NCBI RefSeq assembly: GCF_000967425.1
Contig: NZ_FO082820.1
Location: 3,007,501 to 3,071,500, forward strand
Reading direction: 5' to 3'
From: Pseudorhizobium banfieldiae
GTDB lineage: Bacteria; Pseudomonadota; Alphaproteobacteria; Rhizobiales; Rhizobiaceae
Length of the DNA: 64,000 bases
Shown: in pieces, positions 35,720 to 45,145 of the stretch
Position numbering within the stretch: position 1 is the stretch's first letter
How the letters are laid out: every line of letters starts with the position of its first letter
The notes under the pieces: model-generated
The model's input: only the letters and a program-made list of their open reading frames with translations
Databases searched by the model: none
Told to the model about the DNA's origin: nothing
Position numbers and translations under genes: made by a program

Positions 35720-37038
35720 GTGCGCGCGCGCTGATCATCGGCGCCCCGCGATCCGGCTCCGGCAAGACGAGCGTCACCATCGGCTTGCTGAGGGCCTTTG
35801 CCCGCCGCGGCGTCAAGGTTCGCGGCATCAAGACCGGCCCGGACTACATCGACCCGGGCTTTCATGAAGCCGCTACCGGCGCGCCCGGCCTCAATCTCGA
35901 CAGCTGGGCTATGGCACCTGAACTGCTTCGCCACCTGGTAAGTGAACACGCCGAGGATACCGAGCTTCTGATCATCGAAAGTGCCATGGGACTTTTCGAT
36001 GGTATCCGAAGCGAACCAGGCCGTACTGGTGCCGCCTCCGATCTCGCAAGCCTCTTCGGGATCCCCGTCCTGCTCGTGCTCGATGTGTCGGGTCAGTCGC
36101 GGACGGCCGCAGCGATAGCCTGCGGATTTGTCCATTACGACCCGCAGGTTCGCATTGCCGGCTGCATCCTCAATCGCGCCGGCAGCGAGCGCCATCGCCA
36201 CCTTTGCACGGATGCCATCAACGACATCGGGCTACCCGTTGTCGGCACCGTTCTCCGGGATCCGTCGCTGACCCTGCCGGAGCGCCATCTGGGTCTGGTG
36301 CAGGCCCATGAGCATCCCGAAGTCGATGCCCATATCGACAGGCTGGCGGATGCGATGGAAGCGTCACTGGATCTGGATGCGATCTTTGCAGCGGCGGCCC
36401 CGCTCCACATACCCTCAGGCTCTGCGGAGTTGGCGCTCGCACCACCAGGACAACGCATCGCACTGGCACAGGATGCCGCCTTCACCTTTCTCTACCCTCA
36501 CCTCGGTCGCCATTGGCGAGCCTGCGGTGCAGAACTGGTGCCGTTCTCGCCGCTGGCCAACGAGGCGCCTGCAGACGGATGCGACGTCTGCTGGCTGCCG
36601 GGGGGATACCCTGAACTTCATGCAGGCCGCCTTGCCGCCGCCGACAACTTCCGTACCGGACTTGCGCGCTTTGCCGAACGACATCCCGTTCATGGTGAGT
36701 GCGGCGGCTATATGGTGCTTGGTGAGAAGCTGGAAGATGCCGACGGCGTGACGCATCGGATGGCCGGACTGCTCTCGCACGGTACGAGCTTTGCAAAGCG
36801 CAAGATGAACCTCGGCTACCGCCAGGCAACGCTCCTTGTCGATGGCCCGCTCGGACGCAAGGGCGACAGGATCCGTGGCCACGAATTCCACTACGCGCGG
36901 GTCGTATCGCCCGGCCACGACGAACCTCTCGCCCAGATCGCCGACGGCCTCGGCACCCCCATCGGCCCCTCCGGCGCCCGCCGCGGCCTCGTCAGCGGCA
37001 GCTTCTTCCACGCAATCGCGAGGGGAGAAATCGATTAG
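35716..37038 (+). CDS. cobB: Hydrogenobyrinic (cobyrinic) acid a,c-diamide synthase
   Basis: A 440-residue glutamine amidotransferase. The N-terminal P-loop-like motif is GAPRSGSGKTSVT, followed by GIKTGPDYIDPGFH. The C-terminal glutaminase domain has the nucleophile in HGECGGYMVLGEKL and the histidine-containing RGHEFHYARV. It amidates side chains a and c before cobalt insertion by CobNST. It is the last gene of the cobalamin cluster; a poor hairpin (GGAGAG/CTCTCC just after the stop) is the only terminator candidate. Confidence 0.96.
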   Translation: MSARALIIGAPRSGSGKTSVTIGLLRAFARRGVKVRGIKTGPDYIDPGFHEAATGAPGLNLDSWAMAPELLRHLVSEHAEDTELLIIESAMGLFDGIRSEPGRTGAASDLASLFGIPVLLVLDVSGQSRTAAAIACGFVHYDPQVRIAGCILNRAGSERHRHLCTDAINDIGLPVVGTVLRDPSLTLPERHLGLVQAHEHPEVDAHIDRLADAMEASLDLDAIFAAAAPLHIPSGSAELALAPPGQRIALAQDAAFTFLYPHLGRHWRACGAELVPFSPLANEAPADGCDVCWLPGGYPELHAGRLAAADNFRTGLARFAERHPVHGECGGYMVLGEKLEDADGVTHRMAGLLSHGTSFAKRKMNLGYRQATLLVDGPLGRKGDRIRGHEFHYARVVSPGHDEPLAQIADGLGTPIGPSGARRGLVSGSFFHAIARGEID

Positions 37039-37510
37039 ATTTAGCCGGAGAGGGTGGGACTCTCCTCCAGTTACCACGAAAACGCCTGCGCCGCCTAAGC
37101 TTCTGGCCCAAAAAGCAGTTTTCTTTCTACACCGCTTGTTACATGACGTGTTACATTGATGGCAAGAGCTGGCGGGATCGGTGTCAGGAGTGGCGCTTCC
37201 AAGACTACAGGGCAACTGCAATCTGAATCTGAGAGCAGGCCGCTATGAAGAACTCTCTTCATGAGTTTTGCATCCGACTCCGCTGCTCATCCAACGCTTC
37301 GATGCGACCCCGTCAGACCGGTTCTCTTCTTTCGCTGCTTCAACTCCGACGGCGCTCCACGACGGGCGGGGTTCGCCGGTAATAAGTCCGTTCTGACGAT
37401 TTTGGAGACCAAGCCGCTGCAAGATGCCCGGATTGTGAGAGACATCTGTTTTCGTATATTGCTCCCAAATGGCCATTCGGAGCGAGTGCTCCGCGAACAT
37501 AGGTAGTGAC
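37039..37510. other. Intergenic boundary between cobalamin and polysaccharide loci
   Basis: About 470 bp without a supported gene. Base use is visibly less GC-rich than in the cob genes. The octamer TGTTACAT occurs twice, at 37137-37144 and 37149-37156, a 12-bp phased direct repeat that could be a binding site. An 81-codon frame at 37261-37506 has no recognisable features and is not called. Confidence 0.5.
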
Positions 37511-37569
37511 GTGAAAGCGCAACGCGTGGAAACGTAGACTTAGCACGAGGCATAGCTGCGACCGGTGTA

Positions 37570-38526
37570 ATGTTCTACCATCTGCTCTACGGCGAGCAGA
37601 TCGTGGCAATTGAGCGAATTGCCTATTATTTCGTCTATGCCTTCTTCATCATCAGTGGCTTTTCATTATATATCACTTATGTCAACCGTCTGATAAACAT
37701 GAGTGATGTACGCGCATACGCGGTCAAGCGATTCAGACGTATCGCGCCGCTGTTCTATCTAGCGTGTTTGTTGCAGATGCTGTTGGTTGACTCGCCGAAC
37801 TGGAAGACGGTCATGCTCAACATGTCTCTGATGTTCGGATTTGCCAATCCTGACTCATCATCGATGGTGATGGGCGGCTGGTCAATCGGTATCGAGATGG
37901 CCTTTTACGTCGCCTTCCCTGTCATCGTGATCCTCACGAATCGCAAACTCGTGCTTTTGTCAACCGTTGCTACGGCAAGCATTATCCTTATGGCGATCTT
38001 CCTCAACAGCACCTTGTCCGGCCAAGAGCAGATGACGAGCGAGTTGTGGCGCGCCTATACACAGCCAATCGCCTTTTGGGGATACTTCGCCTTCGGATGC
38101 CTGCTCGGCGAAGCTTACCTGCGTTACCGGCAGGCGCTAAAAGGACACTGGCTTTGGTTTCCTATGATTGGGCTCTCGGCAGTTCCATTCTTTTTTGTAC
38201 AAGTGGACAATGATATTAGCTTGCTGACCGGCTGGGAAGGCGCACTATTGATGTCTTCAACGCTCCTAATGATCTCCTCCGTGGCATTTGCGAAGGAGCC
38301 AAGTGGCCACACACTATGGGTAGCCCAATGGCTCGGCAGGCTGAGCTACCCAATCTACCTACTTCACCCGATCATGTATCTTGGGATAGTTTCGCCTTTA
38401 GTGAAGGATAATCCTTCACTTCGAATCGGGCTGACCGTTATTACTACTCTCGCCTTTTCCACGTTGGTGCATCACATTATAGAGCGGAGGCTTGGAGGCA
38501 GCGCGCGGCTACCAGCATCCACATGA
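37570..38526 (+). CDS. Acyltransferase-3 (OafA-like) membrane protein, N-terminus probably frameshifted
   Basis: A 318-residue polytopic protein of the acyltransferase 3 family, which O-acylates surface sugars using a cytoplasmic acyl donor. About ten hydrophobic helices are present, with FFIISGFSLYI near residue 30 and RFRRIAPLFYLACL after it. The first ATG is at 37570, but the conserved family start (DLARGIAATGV) is encoded immediately upstream in the same frame without any start codon. A GTG at 37511 opens MKAQRVET in the next frame and meets TAG at 37535. Losing one base near 37535 explains both. The gene may be inactive. Confidence 0.65.
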   Translation: MFYHLLYGEQIVAIERIAYYFVYAFFIISGFSLYITYVNRLINMSDVRAYAVKRFRRIAPLFYLACLLQMLLVDSPNWKTVMLNMSLMFGFANPDSSSMVMGGWSIGIEMAFYVAFPVIVILTNRKLVLLSTVATASIILMAIFLNSTLSGQEQMTSELWRAYTQPIAFWGYFAFGCLLGEAYLRYRQALKGHWLWFPMIGLSAVPFFFVQVDNDISLLTGWEGALLMSSTLLMISSVAFAKEPSGHTLWVAQWLGRLSYPIYLLHPIMYLGIVSPLVKDNPSLRIGLTVITTLAFSTLVHHIIERRLGGSARLPAST

Positions 38527-38685
38527 TCATTTCGTACGGCTTCCGGCGCAGCGCAAGATGGTCAGAGCCGCTTAGTTGTCAGCTTCCGATTTACGGCACC
38601 TCTCCGCGACAGAGCAGATCCTGTCACATACGCCATTCGTCTTCCTTGGGGCCTGAAGGTCCGCAAAGAAGCGCGCCGTACATCC

Positions 38686-39612
38686 CTAGTGCACATCGGA
38701 GAACTCCCGGCCGGAACGAAGTATCGCCTCTTGCGCAGATTCAGGCGGCGACCAGCCAAACGTCTGACGAAACCGCGTCGAATTAATCTCCAGAGTGCCG
38801 AAGAGGCTTTGTGTAACGGCGCCGCGGCCAACTAGCTTTAGTGGCGCCTCAAGCAGGCTCAGGGGAAGAGGCACCAGACGGGGAGATTTTCCCATCCCCT
38901 CACGCAGGCGCGTAAGAATCTGCGAAAGGCTTAGGCTCTCGTTGTCGGCGACCGCATACGCTCCGGAACGCTCCGGACACGCTCCTCGCAGGGCAACGAG
39001 CACCGCGTCCGTTAGATTGGCGAGCGAAATCATTGATCGCCGATTATGGGCTCGGCCAAAGGGCAAGGGCAGGCCCGTCGCAGCAAGCTTTTGCAGGAGA
39101 TACCAATTGCCTTTAGCGGTCGCGTCATAGACCAGCGGAGGGCGAAGCGAAATGCCGGTCCTGCCTCCGCTGGCGAAAGCCGCAACGTGGGCTTCGGCAG
39201 CGAGCTTCGAACGGCCGTAGGGAAGAGTTGTGCAAGTTGACATGAAATCGTCGACAACTTCCTCATTCGCATTCGCCGTTACGGCAAAAATGCTCGACAT
39301 CAAGATGAACTTCTCAACGCCTGTTTCCCGCGCCTGCGCGACAAGGCGGGCTGTTCCTAGATCGTTTACCGCGGTGAACTCTTCTGTATCTACTCCGGCT
39401 GCCGGTGTTCGCGCGGCGAGATGCACGACGGCATCGCATCCATCGAGTGCTGGGCGCCAGTCGGTTTCTGCGTTTATCGACCCGACCTTGATCGCATCTT
39501 TATCGCCCGTACTTCGTACGGCTCGAGTGACCAAAAAACCCGCGGAGCTTAGGGTGCGGGCCACCCTTCGTCCGACGAAACCGGTTGAACCCGTCAGGAG
39601 AACTCTTGCCAT
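38686..39612 (-). CDS. NAD-dependent sugar epimerase/reductase (extended SDR)
   Basis: A 308-residue extended short-chain dehydrogenase. The NAD(P)-binding motif is LLTGSTGFVGRRVARTL. The active-site YxxxK is seen in PYGRSKLAAE, with the upstream serine in LMSSIFAV. It resembles WbpV/WbpK-type nucleotide-sugar 4-epimerases or 4-ketoreductases of O-antigen loci. It is the only gene in this stretch on the minus strand, convergent with the acyltransferase and divergent from the dehydratase gene. The substrate sugar is not deducible. Confidence 0.85.
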   Translation of the reverse strand: MARVLLTGSTGFVGRRVARTLSSAGFLVTRAVRSTGDKDAIKVGSINAETDWRPALDGCDAVVHLAARTPAAGVDTEEFTAVNDLGTARLVAQARETGVEKFILMSSIFAVTANANEEVVDDFMSTCTTLPYGRSKLAAEAHVAAFASGGRTGISLRPPLVYDATAKGNWYLLQKLAATGLPLPFGRAHNRRSMISLANLTDAVLVALRGACPERSGAYAVADNESLSLSQILTRLREGMGKSPRLVPLPLSLLEAPLKLVGRGAVTQSLFGTLEINSTRFRQTFGWSPPESAQEAILRSGREFSDVH

Positions 39613-39849
39613 CTTTTAATCTGCTTTCAGTGTTAGCCGCAGCGACCCTAGTTGATTTGCAAGCTTGCAGAAAGAAGACTGAGGTAAGGATGTCGGCCGC
39701 CTTCCCTCTTGTGGCGAAGAATCGGACGCCTCGGGGCCAACGCTGGGTCGTCAGAAACGTGCTGCGAACTGATAGTTGTCTCGCATCGCTTCACATTGTA
39801 TGCCCATGCCGCAGCCCATAGTAGCCGCGCTTTAGGATACGAACGCACA

Positions 39850-41808
39850 ATGCTCATGTTCAATAGACGTTTCAAACTGGCGGCGTGGAGATTGATTAGC
39901 GTCTTGCTTGATCTCGCCGTAGCGTGGGCGTCCTTCTACGGCGCTTACGTCATCGTATATGACACGACTGCGCTCAACTTTGTACCGGCGCTGTGGGAGA
40001 ACGCCGCTGCCTTTACCGGGTTATTCGCCATTGCGCTGTTCATATTCGACGTCCATCGTGGAACTTGGCGCTATGTATCGCTCCCTGACGTGCTCAACTT
40101 GGTCAAGACGGCTGCTGCGACGGTTGCTATCTACACGGTAGGTGCATTTCTTGTCTCGCGCGGTACACACATACCACGCAGTGTCATTGTCTTGAGTGGG
40201 CTTCTGCTTGTGGTCGGACTGGTAACGCCGCGACTAGTCTATCGGCTGGCGGTTGAAGGACACTGGCTCAATCCGCTAGGGGGCCGCCGGCCGGAGGAAG
40301 GTGCCCGAAACGTACTAATTCTTGGCCTCACGAATACGGCCGAGAGCTTTATCCGAGCGTGGCGGCGTACACGCCAGTCAAAGTTTTACGTGGCAGGCAT
40401 TCTGGATTCTGCAGAATCCTCACGCAAGGAACTAGTCCAGGGCGTCAAGGTCGTGGGCAGCTTTGGTGACTTAGCTGAGGTGATCGAACGCTTTGAGAAA
40501 CGCGGTGTCTCCTTGACCGAGTTGGTCATTGCGGAGAATTCACCCAGTAGGCAGCGCCTGAGCGACATCGTCCAGCGAGCAACGGCGGCGGGCTTGAAGG
40601 TCACGCGTATCCCGGATCTTACTGACCCTGCGGCTCTGACCAGCGCTACACTGATGGATCCGAAACCGATCGAGTTGCGCGATCTTCTAGGTAGGGCCGA
40701 GGTCGAGACGGACATCAACAGTGTGGCGACGTTGATTTCCGGGCGCTGTGTCCTCGCGACTGGCGCAGGCGGATCGATCGGATCGGAACTTGTGCGTCAG
40801 ATAGCCCAGTTCCGCCCGCGTCAGCTCGTGCTGACGGATAATTCGGAATACAACACCTATATGCTCGACAAGGAGATCAGGGAAGCTTATCCGGATCTCA
40901 ACGTTGTCACACGGCTGGTCAGCGTCCGCGACAAGGCGCGCTTGCGCGAGCTATTCTCACGGTGTCGGCCTGATGTCGTCTTCCACGCAGCGGCGCTGAA
41001 GCATGTTCCGCTCGTTCAAGAGAACCCGATCGAGGGCATAAAAACCAACGTGCTTGGAACCCGTAACGTGGTGGATGCGGCCATCGAGAATCATGTCTCG
41101 ACCTTCATCATGATCTCCACTGACAAGGCGGTGAACCCGACTAACGTTATGGGGGCGACTAAGCGAGCGGCAGAGGCCTATTGCCAGACCATGGATTTGG
41201 CGATCTCGCAAAAGACCCGCTTCAAGACAGTACGCTTTGGCAATGTGCTCGGCTCCAATGGTTCGGTGGTTCCGCGCTTTCAGGAGCAGATCGCCGCTGG
41301 CGGCCCCGTTACCGTCACGCATCCGAACATCGTGCGCTACTTCATGACGATCCCAGAGGCCGTACGGCTAGTCTTGCACGCCACTGCTCATGGCCTCAAC
41401 GCGCAATCGGAGCGCGGGAAAATCACAGTGCTCGACATGGGTGATCCCGTTAGGATCGTCGATCTCGCCGAGCGGATGATCCAACTTGCTGGCTTCAAAC
41501 CGAACGCAGATATCGACATTGTGTTTTCCGGGCTGCGGCCAGGTGAGAAACTTTATGAAGAGCTGTTCGATCCGAGCGAAGTACAGGACGCGACAACAAA
41601 GGATGGTTACGTTGTGGCGAACCCCAGAGTGGTGGATAGTGCTTTCCTGATGCGGACGTTAGATGGCATTGAGGCCGCGGTACTGGCCGAGGATGAAAAG
41701 CGCGCACTGGAACTGCTTCGCCATATTGTTCCGGAATACAAGGACAGCACTGCGGATCTCGCTTCCAAGGTGCAGGTAGCCCGCGACATGGAAGTACGTG
41801 CAATCTGA
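39850..41808 (+). CDS. Membrane nucleotide-sugar 4,6-dehydratase (WbpM/PglF/CapD-like)
   Basis: A 652-residue protein with four N-terminal membrane helices (about residues 10-130), a linker nucleotide-binding domain (NVLILGLTNTAESFIRAW) and a cytoplasmic SDR domain. In the SDR domain the cofactor motif is ATGAGGSIGSELVRQI, and the active site is STDKAVNPTNVMGATKRAAE, with Met replacing Tyr as in WbpM-type UDP-GlcNAc C6-dehydratases. It makes a 4-keto-6-deoxy sugar for the glycan made here. ATG 39850 is chosen over the longer frame because it directly precedes the first helix. Confidence 0.9.
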   Translation: MLMFNRRFKLAAWRLISVLLDLAVAWASFYGAYVIVYDTTALNFVPALWENAAAFTGLFAIALFIFDVHRGTWRYVSLPDVLNLVKTAAATVAIYTVGAFLVSRGTHIPRSVIVLSGLLLVVGLVTPRLVYRLAVEGHWLNPLGGRRPEEGARNVLILGLTNTAESFIRAWRRTRQSKFYVAGILDSAESSRKELVQGVKVVGSFGDLAEVIERFEKRGVSLTELVIAENSPSRQRLSDIVQRATAAGLKVTRIPDLTDPAALTSATLMDPKPIELRDLLGRAEVETDINSVATLISGRCVLATGAGGSIGSELVRQIAQFRPRQLVLTDNSEYNTYMLDKEIREAYPDLNVVTRLVSVRDKARLRELFSRCRPDVVFHAAALKHVPLVQENPIEGIKTNVLGTRNVVDAAIENHVSTFIMISTDKAVNPTNVMGATKRAAEAYCQTMDLAISQKTRFKTVRFGNVLGSNGSVVPRFQEQIAAGGPVTVTHPNIVRYFMTIPEAVRLVLHATAHGLNAQSERGKITVLDMGDPVRIVDLAERMIQLAGFKPNADIDIVFSGLRPGEKLYEELFDPSEVQDATTKDGYVVANPRVVDSAFLMRTLDGIEAAVLAEDEKRALELLRHIVPEYKDSTADLASKVQVARDMEVRAI

Positions 41809-41809
41809 A

Positions 41810-42370
41810 ATGAAGAAGGTGTTTGATCTCTCGAGCGCACTAATCGGTCTCATTTTTGCAGCGCCCGTGATTGCAGTCCTCGCGGTTTTGATCCGGCGAG
41901 AGTCGGAAGGTCCGGTGATCTTTTCACAGGAACGTGTCGGACTGGATGGGCGGCTATTCCGTTGCTACAAGTTGCGCACCATGACTGTGAATGCGCCCAA
42001 CGTACCAACCCATCACGCAAGCGGTGCGCACATCACACGTGTCGGCGCGTTATTGCGTAGAAGCAAATTGGACGAGCTTCCGCAGTTGTGGAACATCATC
42101 CGTGGTGAGATGAGCTTCGTGGGTCCGCGGCCATGCCTCCCGACGCAGGCAGAACTGATCGAGGAGCGTCGGCAGCGAGGTGTGCTGGCATTGTTGCCGG
42201 GAATCACCGGCTTGGCGCAAGTGAACAACATCGACATGTCAGATCCTGTCCGGCTCGCCGATAAGGACGCTGAATATCTCGCCAACCGGTCATTCCTTGG
42301 TGATCTACACTTGATCTACTGCACGGTTTTCCGGCGCGCTGGCAGCGGCGACCGGGTACGCATGGGCTAA
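41810..42370 (+). CDS. Initiating phosphoglycosyltransferase (PglC/WbaP-like sugar transferase)
   Basis: A short monotopic phosphoglycosyltransferase of about 186 residues. It has one N-terminal re-entrant hydrophobic helix ([20 protein letters not shown]), then the conserved [41 protein letters not shown] and [11 protein letters not shown]. It transfers a sugar-1-phosphate from a nucleotide sugar to undecaprenyl phosphate, starting repeat-unit assembly. The partner dehydratase directly upstream suggests a deoxy-amino sugar. ATG 41810 follows the upstream stop by one base; GTG 41798, with GGAAG before it, is an alternative start. Confidence 0.9.
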   Translation: MKKVFDLSSALIGLIFAAPVIAVLAVLIRRESEGPVIFSQERVGLDGRLFRCYKLRTMTVNAPNVPTHHASGAHITRVGALLRRSKLDELPQLWNIIRGEMSFVGPRPCLPTQAELIEERRQRGVLALLPGITGLAQVNNIDMSDPVRLADKDAEYLANRSFLGDLHLIYCTVFRRAGSGDRVRMG

Positions 42371-42429
42371 TTTACGGCCCCCTCAGGACGACCTAGGCTG
42401 ATAAGACAAGAACTCTCCGAGGAAGACAG

Positions 42430-43590
42430 ATGATACCGCTTTGCGTCCCGAATATCTCAGGCAACGAGGGGAGGTACCTGGCAGAGTGCGTTTCCTCGAC
42501 CTTTGTATCCACCATAGGTCCTTTCGTCAGTCGCTTCGAGACAATGGTCGCGGAGGCTGCAGGGACACAAGGTGCCGTTGCGACGTCGGCAGGCACGACT
42601 GCTCTTCATGCCGCACTCATTGCAGTCGGCGTCCAGCGCGATGATCTTGTCATTTGCCCAGCGCTAACGTTCATTGCGTCCGCCAACGCAATTTCGCATA
42701 CCGGCGCTACTCCATGGCTGTTTGACGTCGACCCTGCGAGTTGGACGCTCGACCCTGCACTGTTGTCACGCGAACTTGCTGAAGAGACCCAGCGACACGA
42801 TGGCCAGATTTTCCACGCCAAGACGGGTCGGCGTGTCTCCGCAATCGTGCCAGTATTTACACTGGGCATCCCGGCAGACATGGATCCAATTCTCGCGACC
42901 GCGCGCGAATACGGCCTGAAGGTCGTCGTCGACGGCGCTGCTGCGCTTGGCGCGCTATATAAAGGTAGAAAATCCGGAGCACTCGGTGCCGACCTTACGA
43001 TGTACTCCTTCAACGGCAACAAGACGACTACGGCTGGTGGCGGCGGTGCAGTAGCGGGTGACTCCGACGCTGTTCTGGCGCATTTTCGCCATTTGACCAC
43101 GACCGGTCGCGTCGGAACAGACTACGACCATGACGTTGTTGCCTTTAACTATCGCATGACAAATCTGCAGGCGGCCGTTGGATGTGCGCAGATGGAACGG
43201 CTGGACGAGTTCGTTGCCGCGAAGCGCCGTATCGCAGCTCGCTACGAAGAAGGTTTTCGCGGGTTGAATGGCATTGGACCATTTCCGGATCCGGAATATG
43301 CAACGAGTCCAGCCTGGTTTTCTGGATTTGCCTTTCAAGGCGAAGATGGAGGCGAGAAAAGCCGAGCTCTGCGTGCCTATCTGCGCGAGAAGAGTATCGA
43401 TGCCCGGCCCTTTTGGAAACCGATGCATGACCAAAAGCCTTATGCCTCCGCTCCACGCACCAAAATGCCGGTCACCGATACCTTGTGGCGGGGAGTCGTT
43501 ACGCTACCGTGTTCTACACATCTGACGAGAGCTGAACAAGATAAGGTAATCGAAACGGTGCTCGAATGGTTTGAATCGTCTGCTCTATAG
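42430..43590 (+). CDS. LegC-family PLP aminotransferase
   Basis: A 386-residue DegT/DnrJ/EryC1-fold aminotransferase. The start IPLCVPNISGNEGRYLAECV matches the LegC family, which aminates the 4-keto-6-deoxy GlcNAc nucleotide in legionaminic acid synthesis. The PLP lysine is in SFNGNKTTTAGGGGAV, and the preceding VVDGAAALGALY contacts the cofactor. It lies 59 bp after the phosphoglycosyltransferase. Its end overlaps the convergent epimerase by 6 nt. The nucleotide carrier (GDP or UDP) is not certain. Confidence 0.88.
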   Translation: MIPLCVPNISGNEGRYLAECVSSTFVSTIGPFVSRFETMVAEAAGTQGAVATSAGTTALHAALIAVGVQRDDLVICPALTFIASANAISHTGATPWLFDVDPASWTLDPALLSRELAEETQRHDGQIFHAKTGRRVSAIVPVFTLGIPADMDPILATAREYGLKVVVDGAAALGALYKGRKSGALGADLTMYSFNGNKTTTAGGGGAVAGDSDAVLAHFRHLTTTGRVGTDYDHDVVAFNYRMTNLQAAVGCAQMERLDEFVAAKRRIAARYEEGFRGLNGIGPFPDPEYATSPAWFSGFAFQGEDGGEKSRALRAYLREKSIDARPFWKPMHDQKPYASAPRTKMPVTDTLWRGVVTLPCSTHLTRAEQDKVIETVLEWFESSAL

Positions 43591-44739
43591 ATCGACAAAG
43601 CTCTTTGCGATCAGCCGATGGTCTATAGGTATATCTCGCAACCGGCTAACGATGCGGTCTGCCGCGTGCCCGTCGCCATAAGGATTGGCCATGCTCGCCA
43701 GTGAGGCACGAAAAACCGGACCGATGGCCTTATAGATGGCAGCCTCGATGGCGTTCTTATCGGCCGCACAGTCGATCACATTGGCGGCGCGCGTGCGCCC
43801 CTTTTGGCGATCACCTATATTGACAGTTGGAAGTTGGAAACCCGGTGTCTCGATCAAGCCGCTCGATGAGTTCCCAACCATTGCTCGTGACTCGCGCAGC
43901 ATAGCGAGGTAGTTCAGTGCACCAAAGCTCTCGACAAGCCAAGAGCGGCCAGGCCTCCGCCTTACAAAATCCGTCATGAGCATGCGGATGACGTCGCTTT
44001 CGACGTCCGCATTAGGCGCGGTTAGTACGACGGGGTGATCCACCGCCTCGAGCGCAGCCAGCAGCGCGCGTGTTTGGTGTCCGGCCTCTCCAAACTGTCG
44101 AGTGACGGGATGGAAGGTCACGAGCAGAGGCGGCTCGTCGAGAGAAATGCCGAATTTACTAGAGAGTGCCGCTCGGTCAGGGAGGTTTGCATTCATGATC
44201 GTGTCGAGCGCAGGCGCGCCCGAAACCATTATCCGCCAGTCTTCCTCGCCCATTTGCCGAACACGGCGCGCGTAGTCATCAGTTGCAACAAAGTGCAGAT
44301 GCGCCATTTTCGTCATGGCATGGCGGAGAGAATCATCGACCGCGCCGAATGAAACTTCGCCGCCGTGGATATGAGCAATAGGAATGTTGAAGGGTACGCA
44401 GGCTGCCGTCGTAGCGAACATTTCGAAACGATCGCCAAGCACCACTGCGATATCGAACGCGCCCCTAGCGAGAAGTGCGCCTGTTCCTGCGAGCGCTGCC
44501 GCCATAGCATCAGCGACGGCGGCGCAGTTGGACATGGTTTCCGGAAGAGGAATGCGCGCGGCGATGGGTCGACCGTCACGCTCGATCTCGCGCACCGTCT
44601 CACCACCGGCTGTCGAAAGGTGCTGCCCGGTGACGAGTAGGGAATAGTCGAGCTCTGGCTCCGCCTCGATACGATTGAGGATCGAATGATAGATCCCATA
44701 ATCTGAACGGCCCGCAGTTGTAATTAGTAATCGACGCAT
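43585..44739 (-). CDS. Hydrolysing nucleotide-sugar 2-epimerase (NeuC/LegG-like)
   Basis: A 384-residue GT-B-fold UDP-GlcNAc 2-epimerase of the hydrolysing kind, starting MRRLLITTAGRSDYGIYHSI. Family elements include VTGQHLS, VVLGDRFEMFATTAAC, HIHGGEVSFGAVDDSLRHA, and VGNSSSGLIETP near the end. It releases the free 2-epimer of the diamino-deoxy sugar (LegG) or ManNAc (NeuC). Pairing with LegC favours LegG. The frame opens to 44790, but ATG 44739, preceded by AGAGAAG, gives the usual N-terminus. It alone is reversed within a plus-strand run. Confidence 0.88.
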   Translation of the reverse strand: MRRLLITTAGRSDYGIYHSILNRIEAEPELDYSLLVTGQHLSTAGGETVREIERDGRPIAARIPLPETMSNCAAVADAMAAALAGTGALLARGAFDIAVVLGDRFEMFATTAACVPFNIPIAHIHGGEVSFGAVDDSLRHAMTKMAHLHFVATDDYARRVRQMGEEDWRIMVSGAPALDTIMNANLPDRAALSSKFGISLDEPPLLVTFHPVTRQFGEAGHQTRALLAALEAVDHPVVLTAPNADVESDVIRMLMTDFVRRRPGRSWLVESFGALNYLAMLRESRAMVGNSSSGLIETPGFQLPTVNIGDRQKGRTRAANVIDCAADKNAIEAAIYKAIGPVFRASLASMANPYGDGHAADRIVSRLRDIPIDHRLIAKSFVDL

Positions 44740-45145
44740 GGCTTCTCTACGCGGAGGAGTGTTATTTCTATAATACCATCTTGCTGCCATGAACGGCTCG
44801 CAATGAACAGGAGGTTAAGTTGAACCGGTTGCGGGCACAGCGCCGACACCTTCGATTCCTGCCTTCTTGACCGTAGAAGCAACTAAACGCAACAGGTCGA
44901 GGAAATCTCACATAGCGTAATCCATGGGTCATAGCGCGCTCCGCTGGCAGTTTAGCTGCCGCCCTGGCAGAAGGTGCTTGGCGACGGCGTAAGCAGGAAA
45001 ACGGCGGTGCTGAAATCACATACGCAACATCTATCGCGCCGGTAATCGGAACCTGTGCGCCACTATGGGATGTCCGGCTTGCCACCGCAGAGCAGTGCCT
45101 GTAACAGCTTCGTGAAACGCCTTGCTGCCGGGAAAGGATGGAGTG
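44740..45145. other. Non-coding divergent region between the epimerase and NeuB-like genes
   Basis: About 400 bp with no supported gene on either strand, flanked by divergent start codons. A strong AGGAGG-like sequence near 44810 leads only into a 16-codon frame. The stretch probably contains both promoters, but no convincing -35/-10 pair was chosen. Confidence 0.4.

Noticed and set aside
37137..37156. The TGTTACAT direct repeat as an integration (att) site
   Set aside because: There is no integrase, no tRNA gene and no matching copy at the far end of the polysaccharide locus within the window. It was noted only as a possible protein-binding repeat.
37261..37506. An 81-codon frame before the acyltransferase
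   Set aside because: There is no motif and no convincing ribosome site. It ends at a stop directly before the frameshifted acyltransferase start and shows no relation to that family.
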